From contig NZ_LMRD01000006.1 of assembly GCF_001425575.1 (NCBI RefSeq), positions 250,513 to 314,512 of the forward strand: a DNA stretch of 64,000 nucleotides, written 5' to 3'. This stretch comes from Aurantimonas sp. Leaf443 (GTDB lineage Bacteria > Pseudomonadota > Alphaproteobacteria > Rhizobiales > Rhizobiaceae). Position numbers and translations under genes: made by a program. The notes under the pieces are model-generated. The model was not told the DNA's origin, did no database searches, and was given only the letters and a program-made list of their open reading frames with translations. This document shows positions 17,995 through 26,171 of this stretch, one piece after another. Within the stretch, counting starts at the first letter, position 1. Every line of letters starts with the position of its first letter.

Positions 17995-19017
17995 TCACGA
18001 GTCGAAGTCGCGATGGCCGCTCGACTGGCGGATCTTCAGTTCGGGCGTGATGAGGATGGTCTCCTCGCCGGCCTCGGCGCCCCGCAGCCGTTCGAGAAGC
18101 GCGCCGGCGGCGCGCCGGCCGACCTCGCTCTGGCCGTTGGCGACGGTCGTCAGCGAAGGCGTGGCGATGGCCGCCTCGTCGATGTCGTCGTATCCCGTCA
18201 CCGCGATGTCGTGGCCGGGGCGAAGGCCGGCGCGGCTGAGGCCGTACATGACGCCGAGCGCCACGAGATCGGAGAAGCAGACGATGGCCGTCGGCCGGTC
18301 CTCGATCGCCAGGAACTGCGAGGCCGCGTCGAAGCCCGAATGCCGGTCGCGCGGGCCTTCCAGGCGCCATTGCGGGCGGAATTCGATGCCCCCGCGCTTG
18401 AGCGCCGCCAGATAGCCGGCCTCCCGGTCCCGCCCCGTGGAGGTGAACTGCGTGCCGCCGATCATCGCGATGCGCCGATGGCCGCGGGCGATGAGATGGT
18501 CCACCGCCAGACCCATCCCGTAGGCGTCGTCGCCGCGAAAGCCGGTGACGCCCGAACCCTCGATGGTGCGCGCGATCAGCGTGACGGGCAGTTCGTTGTC
18601 CTCGGCGAGGCGGATGTCGGCGGGCGGCGTGCCGATGGCGGGCGACAGGATGAGACCGTCGGAGCCGAGCTGCAGCATCGTGTCGACGAAGGAGCGCTGC
18701 TTGGCGAGGTCGTCGTAGTGGTTGCACAGGATGAAGGTCTGGCGGTGGCGGTCGAGTTCGTCCTCGATCGACTTCAGGATCTCGCCGAAGAACGGATTCA
18801 TCACGTCGTGCACGCACACGCCGACGATGCCCGACCGCGAGGTGCGCAGCGAGGCGGCGCGGCGGTTGTAGATGTAGCCGGAGAGGCGCGCCTCCTCCTT
18901 GATGCGCTCGCGCGTCACCTCCGCGACGAGCGGACTGTCGCGCAGCGCGAGCGACACGGTGGCCGTGGACAGGCCCAGCGCATCGGCGATCGTCGACAGT
19001 TTGACCTTCTGCGCCAC
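17995..19017 (-). CDS. LacI family transcriptional regulator
   Basis: A repressor-type protein of about 340 residues. The N-terminal helix-turn-helix is VKLSTIADALGLSTATVSLAL, followed by the hinge region and a periplasmic-binding-protein-like effector domain (GIVGVCVHDVMNPFFGEIL, then GDDAYGMGLAVDHLIARGHRRIAMIGG, then FSDLVALGVMYGL). It probably responds to a sugar or related metabolite, but no target operon is obvious nearby. The start is uncertain: GTG at 19017 places the HTH seven residues in, as usual; a GTG at 19059 in the same frame would add 14 residues. Confidence 0.88.
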   Translation of the reverse strand: MAQKVKLSTIADALGLSTATVSLALRDSPLVAEVTRERIKEEARLSGYIYNRRAASLRTSRSGIVGVCVHDVMNPFFGEILKSIEDELDRHRQTFILCNHYDDLAKQRSFVDTMLQLGSDGLILSPAIGTPPADIRLAEDNELPVTLIARTIEGSGVTGFRGDDAYGMGLAVDHLIARGHRRIAMIGGTQFTSTGRDREAGYLAALKRGGIEFRPQWRLEGPRDRHSGFDAASQFLAIEDRPTAIVCFSDLVALGVMYGLSRAGLRPGHDIAVTGYDDIDEAAIATPSLTTVANGQSEVGRRAAGALLERLRGAEAGEETILITPELKIRQSSGHRDFDS

Positions 19018-19138
19018 CCTCAGCCCTGATCCCGCATTCCCGGCGGCACCCTCCTGCACCGCCCTCCCGTCGTTCTATCGCAAAGGACGGCGCTGGACGG
19101 AAGTCCTTGCCTGCACACGGCGACTTTCGCGCGCCGGA

Positions 19139-19609
19139 TCATTCGGGCTGGCCGTCGTCCGCGGGCTCGGCGCCCGCGCCGCCGCCGACATTGCGCGCCA
19201 CGCGCACGAGAAGCTTGCGCAGCGTCTTGCGCTCGCGGTCCGAGAAGCCCTGCATCGCGGTCTTCTCCACCGCCTTCTGCGCCGCGCGCACGCCGTCCAC
19301 GACGCTGCGGCCCTTCTCGGTAAGGAAGGCGTGGTTCTGCCGCGCGTCGCTGGCCGAGGGCCGTTTTTCGAGAAGCCCCTGCGCGGCGAGGCGCGCGACG
19401 GTCTTGGTGACGGTGGGCGGGCGCACGGCCAGATGATCGGCGAGTTCGCGCAGCGACAGGCCGTCCCGCGCGCCGACCGTCAGAAGCACCGCGTCCTGCC
19501 CGGGATAGACGTCGAGTTTCGCGAGTTCCGCCGACAGCGCCGTGCGGCAGCTGCGCGCGGTGAGCCCCAGCTCGACGATCGCCGAACGCTTCTTCTTCCT
19601 GCCGGCCAT
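19139..19609 (-). CDS. MarR family winged-helix transcriptional regulator
   Basis: A 156-residue regulator. The wing-helix region LSLRELADHLAVRPPTVTKTVARLAAQGLLEKRPSASDARQNHAFLTEKG is typical MarR. The N-terminal helix and the C-terminal dimer helix flank it. The ATG at 19609 starts the basic MAGRKKKRS segment. Its target and ligand are unknown; the divergent neighbour is a creatininase-family gene 170 bases away, which is a possible target. Confidence 0.88.
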   Translation of the reverse strand: MAGRKKKRSAIVELGLTARSCRTALSAELAKLDVYPGQDAVLLTVGARDGLSLRELADHLAVRPPTVTKTVARLAAQGLLEKRPSASDARQNHAFLTEKGRSVVDGVRAAQKAVEKTAMQGFSDRERKTLRKLLVRVARNVGGGAGAEPADDGQPE

Positions 19610-19779
19610 CGTCGTCCCGCCTTGTCCCCGCCGGCAGGATGACGAAGCAACCGGGCGATGTCCACCGGGCGCCGCTCGCCTTCGCGCGCGGCCGTGGCCG
19701 AAGGCGCGACGCAGCGCCCGCGATGGTCTAGAAGCCCCCGATGCCTTCGCGGGAAGGCGGCGCCTGGAGGGGCATTGCG

Positions 19780-20574
19780 ATGGACCGCTCATTCGAGGAG
19801 ATGACGAGCCCGGAGCTCGCCGCGGCGCTTTCCGCCGCAAAGGGGCGCGCCGTCGCCATCCTGCCGCTGGCCGCCATCGAGCAGCACGGGCCGCATCTGC
19901 CGCTCGGCACCGACGCCTTCCTCGCCGACGCCATGGCGGGCCTTTCGGCCTCGCTCCTGCCGCCCGATCTGCCCGCGACGTTCCTGCCGACGCTGCGGAT
20001 CGGCAAGTCCGGCGAGCATGCCGACTTTCCCGGCACGCTCGACGCCACCGGCGCCACGCTCTCGGCGCTCATCGTGGAGACGGGCGCCGCGCTCGCGCGG
20101 GCCGGCTTCCGGCGGCTCGTCCTCGTCAACGCCCATGGCGGCAACACGCCTGCGATGGACGGCGCCGCGCTCGAGCTGCGCCGGTCCCATCGCATGCTGG
20201 TCGCCACCTGCTCCTGGCTGCGCTTCGGCTATCCGGACGGATTGCTGCCGCCCGCCGAGATCGAATCGGGCATCCACGGCGGCGCGGTGGAAACTTCGCT
20301 GATGCTGCATTTCAGGCCCGACCTCGTGCGCCGCGCGGCGATCGACGCCTTTCCCTCGCTGCAGGACGAGCTCGGCGCGAGCGCCAAGCGCCTGCGCGCC
20401 CACGGGCGCATCGGTTTCGCCTGGACCTCGCGCGACCTCAACCCGCACGGCGTGGTGGGCGACGCGCGGCTGGCGAGCGCCGAGATCGGCCGGGCGATCG
20501 CCGGGCATCAGGCGCGCGCTTTCGTCGAGCTGATCGAGGACGTCGCTGCCTTCGACCTCCACCGCCTGCGCTGA
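19780..20574 (+). CDS. Creatininase family protein
   Basis: A 264-residue metal-dependent amidohydrolase-like protein. Metal-site blocks are intact: EQHGPHLPLGTD near residue 37, NAHGGNTP near 121, and the IHGGAVETS block near 165. Family members include creatinine amidohydrolase and enzymes acting on amide-linked cofactor precursors such as MftE and formamide hydrolases; the substrate here is unknown. The ATG at 19780 has GGAGG nine bases upstream, which decides it over the in-frame ATG at 19741. It is convergent with brnA with only two bases between. Confidence 0.85.
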   Translation: MDRSFEEMTSPELAAALSAAKGRAVAILPLAAIEQHGPHLPLGTDAFLADAMAGLSASLLPPDLPATFLPTLRIGKSGEHADFPGTLDATGATLSALIVETGAALARAGFRRLVLVNAHGGNTPAMDGAALELRRSHRMLVATCSWLRFGYPDGLLPPAEIESGIHGGAVETSLMLHFRPDLVRRAAIDAFPSLQDELGASAKRLRAHGRIGFAWTSRDLNPHGVVGDARLASAEIGRAIAGHQARAFVELIEDVAAFDLHRLR

Positions 20575-20576
20575 TC

Positions 20577-20861
20577 TCAGCCGGCCTTGCGCAGCTGCGC
20601 GGCCATGTAGCTCTTCAGGACGGCGTTCATGCGCGTCTGGTAGCCGGGGCCCTGCGCCTTGAACCAGTCGAGCACGTCGGCATCGACCCGCAGGCTGATC
20701 GGCGTCTTGGCCTCGGGCATGACGAGCTGCGCATCGCGCCAGAACTCGTCGCCGAGGCTGGGGCCGGGCGGGGCGTCGGGATCGACAGGCGCGATCTCGC
20801 CGCGCTCATCCATCGCGAGGATTTCTTCCAGAGACGCGGTCCTGATGAATTTGCCGCTCAT
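20577..20861 (-). CDS. brnA: BrnA-type antitoxin
   Basis: A 94-residue antitoxin. The C-terminal ribbon-helix-helix part reads ISLRVDADVLDWFKAQGPGYQTRMNAVLKSYM, the DUF4415/BrnA signature. In the family, BrnA binds the BrnT toxin and represses the operon. Its ATG at 20861 lies inside brnT, which extends 56 bases into it in another frame. A 17-bp palindrome upstream of brnT is a likely operator. Confidence 0.88.
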   Translation of the reverse strand: MSGKFIRTASLEEILAMDERGEIAPVDPDAPPGPSLGDEFWRDAQLVMPEAKTPISLRVDADVLDWFKAQGPGYQTRMNAVLKSYMAAQLRKAG

Positions 20862-21105
20862 CGCGACCTCCCTTCCATGCCGAAATGAGGCGGCGCCTGC
20901 CGTTTCGCGGCGTCCAGACGAGAACGAAGCAGTCGTCGCCGACGAGGCCGATGGCGATGAAGCGGGGCTCGCCGTAATCCCTGCGCCGATCCGGCGCCTC
21001 GAGCACCTCGCCCTCGAAGATCCGCGCGGCACGAAGGAGATCGACGCCGTGCTTGCGCTCGTTCGACGCCCGTTTGCGCTCGTCCCACTCGAACCCGATC
21101 GCCAT
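20806..21105 (-). CDS. brnT: BrnT-type ribonuclease toxin
   Basis: A 99-residue toxin of the RelE-like BrnT family, which cleaves RNA. It shows the usual order: FEWDERKRASNERKHGVD, AARIFEGEV, RRRDYGEPRFIAIG, VLVWTPRNG and RLISAWKGGRDERQIHQ. The common ISARKA segment is ISAWKG here. The ATG at 21105 is the natural N-terminus; the upstream open frame to 21267 is not part of it. The last 56 bases overlap brnA, and the C-terminal residues after ISAWK are encoded over the brnA start. The overlap keeps the family pattern R-x-ER, so it looks natural rather than broken. Confidence 0.85.
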   Translation of the reverse strand: MAIGFEWDERKRASNERKHGVDLLRAARIFEGEVLEAPDRRRDYGEPRFIAIGLVGDDCFVLVWTPRNGRRRLISAWKGGRDERQIHQDRVSGRNPRDG

Positions 21106-21158
21106 TCCCTGATCCGCTTCAAGGAGGGAGGCGCTGCCGATTGCCTCGTATCGCGAAA

Positions 21159-21175
21159 ATATGCGATCTGCATAT
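21159..21175. promoter_or_regulatory. 17-bp palindrome, probable BrnA operator
   Basis: ATATGC-GATCT-GCATAT is a perfect inverted repeat, 54 bases before the brnT ATG. BrnA is known to autoregulate its operon through its ribbon-helix-helix domain, so this is the natural operator candidate. It also lies about 105 bases upstream of the divergent CobW-family gene. Confidence 0.55.
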
Positions 21176-21278
21176 ACGCCGCAATCCCCCGTGCAATCCG
21201 GCGGCGCGGGGCCTATATCGGGCCCGACTTCGCCGCCGCCTTCACCTGCGGCCGGCCCAAAACCCATGGAGCGTACAG

Positions 21279-22412
21279 ATGTCCGCCGTTCCCGCCTCCG
21301 ACCAGATCCCCGTCACCGTCCTCACCGGCTATCTCGGCGCCGGCAAGACCACGCTGCTCAACCGCATCCTCTCGGAGGATCACGGGCGCAAATATGCGGT
21401 GATCGTCAACGAGTTCGGCGAGATCGGCATCGACAACGACCTGATCGTGGAATCCGACGAGGAGATCTACGAGATGAACAACGGCTGCGTCTGCTGCACG
21501 GTGCGCGGCGACCTCGTGCGCGTCGTGGAGGGGCTGACGCGCCGCAAGGGCCGGTTCGACGCCATCATCGTGGAGACGACGGGCCTCGCCGACCCCGTGC
21601 CCGTCGCCCAGACCTTCTTCATGGACGAGGACGTGCGCGCCAAGACGCGGCTCGACGCGGTGGTCGCGCTCGTCGACGCCAAGCACCTGCCGCTGCGCCT
21701 GAAGGACTCCCGGGAGGCCGAGGACCAGATCGCCTTCGCCGACGTCGTCCTCCTCAACAAGACCGACCTCGTCTCGCCGCAGGAACTGGCCGCCGTCGAG
21801 GCGACGGTGCGCGCGATCAACCCGGTCGCCGTCATCCACCGCACCACGCGCGCCGGCATCGACCTGAAGCGCGTGCTCGACCAGGGCGCCTTCGACCTGC
21901 AGCGCGTGCTCGAGGGCGACCCGGAGTTCCTCGCCGAGGCGAGCCACGCCCATGACGAGCATGTCTGCGGGCCGGACTGCGACCACGACCATCACCATCA
22001 TCACGACCATGCCCACGATCACGGGCACGACCACCATGGCCACGACCATCACGGGCACGATCACGACCATCACGCTCACGGCGCTCTCTCGCCGATCCAC
22101 GACGTGACCGTGACCTCCGTTTCGCTGCGCGGCGGGGAACTCGACCAGGCGAAGTTCTTCCCCTGGATCCAGGCGCTGACGCAGGAGCAGGGGCCGAACA
22201 TCCTGCGCCTGAAGGGCATTATCGCCTTCGCCGGCGATCCCGACCGCTACGTGGTGCAGGGCGTGCACATGATCGTGGAGGGCGACCACCAGCGCGCCTG
22301 GCGCGAGGGCGAGGCGCATGAGAGCCGGCTCGTGATCATCGGGCGCCAGCTCGACGCCGAGGCGCTCGAGATCGAGTTCAAGGCCTGCGCGGCGACGAAG
22401 GTCGATGCCTGA
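21279..22412 (+). CDS. CobW/ZNG1-family GTP-binding metallochaperone with histidine-rich loop
   Basis: A 377-residue G3E-family GTPase. The P-loop GYLGAGKTTLLNR is at about residues 17-29, the metal motif CVCCTVRGDL at about 70-79, Walker B-like VETTGLADP, and LNKTDL for guanine specificity. Residues 230-270 hold a long His/Asp repeat with CGPDCDHDHHHHHDH-type sequence, which should bind zinc or a similar metal. The C-terminal CobW_C domain follows (HDVTVTSVSLRGGELDQAKFFPWIQ). Such proteins deliver zinc to client enzymes under limitation. The start is the ATG at 21279. The next gene starts at the last base of its stop codon. Confidence 0.88.
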   Translation: MSAVPASDQIPVTVLTGYLGAGKTTLLNRILSEDHGRKYAVIVNEFGEIGIDNDLIVESDEEIYEMNNGCVCCTVRGDLVRVVEGLTRRKGRFDAIIVETTGLADPVPVAQTFFMDEDVRAKTRLDAVVALVDAKHLPLRLKDSREAEDQIAFADVVLLNKTDLVSPQELAAVEATVRAINPVAVIHRTTRAGIDLKRVLDQGAFDLQRVLEGDPEFLAEASHAHDEHVCGPDCDHDHHHHHDHAHDHGHDHHGHDHHGHDHDHHAHGALSPIHDVTVTSVSLRGGELDQAKFFPWIQALTQEQGPNILRLKGIIAFAGDPDRYVVQGVHMIVEGDHQRAWREGEAHESRLVIIGRQLDAEALEIEFKACAATKVDA

Positions 22413-23389
22413 TGCCGTCGATCGCGGCGTTCGACTTTCCTGACTTCGTCGAGACGGCCCTCTTCCTGAAGGACCAGCCGGTCTTCGCGCTGGCCGACGG
22501 CACGGTGCGCCTGCCGGCCGGCGGCGAGCGGGTGGTGGAGGCCCATCGCGGCGGTCTTCTCGCCGCGCGCCTCGACCCGTTCCAGCCGCGCCTTCTCACC
22601 TCCGGCGAGGACGGGCGCGTCACCGCCGTGTCGCCGGAGGGCGAGGCGCGGGAACTCGCCTCCGTCGGGCGCAAGTGGATCGACGCCGTGGCCGGCGGGC
22701 CGAAGGACACGGTGGGTTTCGCCACCGGCCGCACGGCCCATGTGCGCCTCTCCGACGGCACGCTGCGCACTTTCACGGCCGAGCGCACGGTGGAGGACCT
22801 CGTCTTCGCGCCGAAGGGCCTGCGTTTCGCCATCGCGCGCTACGACGGCGCCTCGCTCTATTTCGCCGCGACCGACGCCAGCCCCGTGGAGCTGACATGG
22901 AAGGGCGCCCATGTCGGCATCGACTTCTCGCCGGACGGGCGCTTCCTCGTCACCACCATGCAGGAGAACGCCCTGCACGGCTGGCGCGTGGAGGACGGCA
23001 AGCACATGAAGATGACCGGCTATCCGGCCAAGGTGAAGGGCTGGTCCTGGTCGGCGAAGGCCAAGTTCCTGGCCACGACCGGCGCGCCCGCCGCCATCCT
23101 CTGGCCCTTCTCGGCCAAGGACGGACCGATGGGCAAGGCGCCGCTGGAACTCGGCACGCGCGGCAATTCCATGGTCACGGCCGTCGCCTGCCATCCCTCG
23201 GAGGACATGCTGGCCATCGGCTACGAGGACGGGATGATCCTCGCCGTGCGCTTCGCCGATTCCCGCGAGGCGCTCCTGCGACGCGGCGGTTCGAGCGCGG
23301 TGCGCACGATGGGCTGGAACGGCAAGGGCGACCTTCTGGCCTTCGGAAGCGAGGGCGGCGAGGGCGGGGTCGTCAATATCGCGGGGTAG
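22412..23389 (+). CDS. WD40-repeat protein coupled to the CobW-family gene
   Basis: A 325-residue beta-propeller-type protein. Repeats are visible as recurring blades such as RLLTSGEDGRVTAVS, DFSPDGRFLVTTMQENALHGWR and ACHPSEDMLAIGYEDGMIL. No signal peptide is seen, so it acts in the cytosol. The start overlaps the upstream stop in TGATG, so the two proteins are translated together and likely work together. A WD40 gene beside a CobW-type GTPase is known in alphaproteobacteria, in a zinc setting. The precise role is unknown. Confidence 0.85.
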   Translation: MPSIAAFDFPDFVETALFLKDQPVFALADGTVRLPAGGERVVEAHRGGLLAARLDPFQPRLLTSGEDGRVTAVSPEGEARELASVGRKWIDAVAGGPKDTVGFATGRTAHVRLSDGTLRTFTAERTVEDLVFAPKGLRFAIARYDGASLYFAATDASPVELTWKGAHVGIDFSPDGRFLVTTMQENALHGWRVEDGKHMKMTGYPAKVKGWSWSAKAKFLATTGAPAAILWPFSAKDGPMGKAPLELGTRGNSMVTAVACHPSEDMLAIGYEDGMILAVRFADSREALLRRGGSSAVRTMGWNGKGDLLAFGSEGGEGGVVNIAG

Positions 23390-23453
23390 GGCGGTCGGCG
23401 CGGTCATCGTCCAAGGCTCGCAGCGTCGAAGCCCACTGGACAGGACAGGCTCG

Positions 23454-24143
23454 TCAGAGACTTCCCGCCAGCGTCATCCCGTAAAGCTTCGTGCAATTGT
23501 AGCTGATGGCGTTCGCCTCGACCGGCGTTCGCCCGACACCTGCCACCTGATATCGCTTGTCGGTGATGAGGAAGCCGTTGAAGCGGATGTTTCCCTTCGA
23601 GGTCGATGCGAACCCACACACGGCGACGGCCTTCTTGGCATTGATGAAGGCCGCCGTTCCCCGCAGCGAGGCGACAGGGACGCCCAGTTCCTTCGATACG
23701 CCGTCCCTGACCAGGCGTTCCTGCGCGGGTGATAGTTTGTAATTGCCGCCTCTCGCTCTAAAATCTTTAGGATTGAGGAAATTGGCGTATGCAGGCAAGA
23801 TTATCGAATTTTTCGCACAGGTAATGTACGTTCCGAAGACTTCGTTCTGATTTTTGCTGGGCCTCGTGGACCAGTCATTCTTCCGACGGTCCCAGATCGC
23901 CAGGAACGGTCGTTTGCCAATATTTCCGCACGCGATCACCGACCGCTGTGCGTCGACGCCGGATGCCACGTTGGAGAGAGTTCCGACGCCGGGATTGACG
24001 CTCTTCACCTTGGCTTCCAACCCGGCCAACTGTTCCGATGTCAGTCCGCGAACGCTAGTTCCGGTTTTCGGCACTTGAGACTGCGCTGGCGTGCAGATCA
24101 CTGCGAACGTCAAGAGGGCAATGAACTTCAGCATCCCAGGCAT
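23454..24143 (-). CDS. Secreted protein with two copies of an unnamed domain
   Basis: A 229-residue protein with a signal peptide (KFIALLTFAVICTPAQSQ). The mature part looks duplicated. The first copy runs from LTSEQLAGLEAKV to IACGNIGKRPFLAIWD and TYITCAKN. The second runs from LSPAQERLVRDGV to VAVCGFASTSKGNIRFNGFLIT and SYNCTKL. Each copy has a cysteine in an [IV]xCG motif and another near its end, so disulfides in the periplasm are likely. The family is not recognised. Codon use and composition are somewhat lower in G+C than the neighbours. Confidence 0.75.
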   Translation of the reverse strand: MPGMLKFIALLTFAVICTPAQSQVPKTGTSVRGLTSEQLAGLEAKVKSVNPGVGTLSNVASGVDAQRSVIACGNIGKRPFLAIWDRRKNDWSTRPSKNQNEVFGTYITCAKNSIILPAYANFLNPKDFRARGGNYKLSPAQERLVRDGVSKELGVPVASLRGTAAFINAKKAVAVCGFASTSKGNIRFNGFLITDKRYQVAGVGRTPVEANAISYNCTKLYGMTLAGSL

Positions 24144-24283
24144 GTTTTCATCGAGCCCACGCTACAACCTTTCGGATTGTGGAATGGCTTCGCCTCCATG
24201 GTCAAGCGTCTCGCCGGGATGACGAGACGCCTGTGCCAGTTCGCGGCGGCAGGCGGTTCAGCGCCGGTTCCGCCGCGCCTAGA

Positions 24284-24880
24284 TCAGGCCGCTCGCGTCA
24301 GCGCCACGCCGGTGACCGCCACCGGACCGAGGCGCCGCCCGCACGGAACCACCAGCCCGTTCGCGCCTGCCAGCGCGCCTTTCTTCAGCTCCAGGCCCTG
24401 GAAGCGATGGCGCTCGAAGGGGCCGGGCATGGAGAGGTCGGCGGCCTTGTCGGCGGTGAAGCCGAAGCGCTCGTAATAGCCGGGATCGCCGACGAGGAGG
24501 ACGGCCTCGTGGCCCTGCCAGGCGGCCTCGGCCAGAGCGCGGTGCATCAGCGAGGTGCCGAGGCCGGCGCCCGAAAGCGCGGGGTCGACGGCAAGCGGCC
24601 CGAGGAGGAGCGCGGGCACGGGGCGGCCGTCGCGGCGGCCGGCGAAGATCGACCAGAGGCGCACGGTGCCGGCGACGCGCTCGTTCGAGTCGAGCGCGAC
24701 GAAGGCGAGGCCTTCGGCCGGCAGGCGGCCGCGGCGGATGGCCTCCGACGACTTGCGGGTGCGGCCCGGCCCCATGGCGGCGTCGAGCAGCGCCTCGCGC
24801 GCGGCAGCGTGGGCGGGCGCTTCGGCCTTGACGAAGAAGGGCGCGGCGAAGGGAGTGGCGAGCGAAAGTGCGAAGGACAT
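24284..24880 (-). CDS. GNAT family N-acetyltransferase
   Basis: A 198-residue acetyltransferase. The acetyl-CoA-binding block is LLLGPLAVDPALSGAGLGTSLMHRALAEAAWQGHEAVLLVGDPGYYERFGF. This type (YhbS-like) often lies beside the lysine/ornithine decarboxylase gene in alphaproteobacteria, as here, 158 bases downstream of its stop. The acceptor is unknown; a polyamine or amino acid is possible by context only. Confidence 0.85.
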   Translation of the reverse strand: MSFALSLATPFAAPFFVKAEAPAHAAAREALLDAAMGPGRTRKSSEAIRRGRLPAEGLAFVALDSNERVAGTVRLWSIFAGRRDGRPVPALLLGPLAVDPALSGAGLGTSLMHRALAEAAWQGHEAVLLVGDPGYYERFGFTADKAADLSMPGPFERHRFQGLELKKGALAGANGLVVPCGRRLGPVAVTGVALTRAA

Positions 24881-25037
24881 GACTTGACCCCGGTTCCTGC
24901 GAGGCGAAGGACATGCGGACCGGGGCGGCCGGCGCGCGGGCGAACACGCCCGGCGCGCAGGGCGCCGGGGCGTCAGTCGGAGAGGGACGGCGTCCCTCGT
25001 CGCGATCGTCGTCGCAGATGGGTCGGCGAAAGCCGCA

Positions 25038-26171
25038 TCAGATCACGTAGGACCGGAGCGGCTCGAAGCCGTTGAAGGCGACGGCCGAATAGGTCGTCGT
25101 GTAGGCGCCGGTGCCCTCGATCAGCACCTCGTCGCCGACGGTGAGCGAGAGCGGCAGCGGGTAGGGCGTCTTCTCGTAGAGGACGTCCGCCGAGTCGCAG
25201 GTCGGGCCGGCGACGACGCAGGGCGCCATCTCGTCGTGGTCGCGCTTGGTGACGAGCGGGTAGCGGATCGCCTCGTCCATCGTCTCAGCGAGACCGCCGA
25301 ACTTGCCGATGTCGAGATAGACCCAGCGGTTCTCGTCCGTGTCCGACTTCTTCGAGACGAGCACGACCTCGGCCTTGATGACCCCGGCGTCGCCCACCAT
25401 GCCGCGGCCGGGCTCGATGATCGTCTCCGGCAGCGCGTTGCCGAAATGGCGGCGCAGCGCGGCGAAGATCGAGCGGCCGTAGGCCTGCGCGCTCGGCACG
25501 TCCTTCAGGTAGCGGGTCGGGAAGCCGCCGCCCATGTTGACGAGGGTCAGCACGATGCCCTTCTCGGCCAGCGCGTCGAAGACGAACTTGGCGTCGGCGA
25601 TCGCCGCGTCCCAGGCCTCGGTGTCGGTCTGCTGCGAGCCGACATGGAAGGACACGCCCGTCGCCACGAGGCCGAGCGAGCGGGCATGGGTGAGCACGTC
25701 GATCGCCATGGCCGGCACGCAGCCGAACTTGCGCGACAGCGGCCACTCGGCGCCTTCGCCATTGGTCAGGACGCGGCAGAAGACGCGGGCGCCGGGCGCG
25801 GCACGGGCGACCTTCTCCACTTCCTCGACGCAATCGACCGCGAAGAGCGACACGCCGAGGGCGTGGGCGCGCGCTACGTCGCGCTCCTTCTTGATCGTGT
25901 TGCCGAAGGAGATGCGGGCGGGCGTCGCGCCGGCCTCGAGCGCCATCTCGATCTCGGCGACCGACGCGCAGTCGAAGTTCGAGCCGAGCGAGGCGAGGAG
26001 CTTGAGCACCTCGGGCGCCGGGTTCGCCTTCACCGCGTAGAAGATGGACGAGTCCGGCAGCGCCTTGCGGAAGGCGTTGAAGTTGTCGGCGACGATGTCG
26101 AGATCGACCACGAGGCAGGGACCGTCGGGACGACGGGTGGCGAGGAAGTCGAGGATGCGCTGCGTGGCCAT
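25038..26171 (-). CDS. odc2: Fold III PLP-dependent ornithine/lysine decarboxylase (type III, ODC-like)
   Basis: A 377-residue enzyme making putrescine (or cadaverine) from ornithine (or lysine). The PLP lysine is in FYAVKANPAPEVL near residue 45. Other conserved blocks are FDCASVAEIE, SFHVGSQQTD, NMGGGFPTRY, IIEPGRGMVGDAG and the active-site cysteine in GPTCDSADVLY. The length equals that of other alphaproteobacterial members. The ATG at 26171 is used; an in-frame extension to 26270 is not conserved in nature of sequence. A leader of about 400 bases precedes it, resembling the place where the speF RNA motif occurs in this group. Confidence 0.92.
   Translation of the reverse strand: MATQRILDFLATRRPDGPCLVVDLDIVADNFNAFRKALPDSSIFYAVKANPAPEVLKLLASLGSNFDCASVAEIEMALEAGATPARISFGNTIKKERDVARAHALGVSLFAVDCVEEVEKVARAAPGARVFCRVLTNGEGAEWPLSRKFGCVPAMAIDVLTHARSLGLVATGVSFHVGSQQTDTEAWDAAIADAKFVFDALAEKGIVLTLVNMGGGFPTRYLKDVPSAQAYGRSIFAALRRHFGNALPETIIEPGRGMVGDAGVIKAEVVLVSKKSDTDENRWVYLDIGKFGGLAETMDEAIRYPLVTKRDHDEMAPCVVAGPTCDSADVLYEKTPYPLPLSLTVGDEVLIEGTGAYTTTYSAVAFNGFEPLRSYVI

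Noticed and set aside
20806-21105. Frameshifted brnT
   Set aside because: The end of brnT over brnA looked abnormal at first, but its residues keep the family pattern (ISAWK then R-x-ER), so the overlap is natural.
22000-22085. Repetitive CAC/GAC sequence that looks like a repeat array
   Set aside because: It encodes the His/Asp loop of the CobW-family protein and has irregular unit lengths, so it is not a CRISPR or other array.
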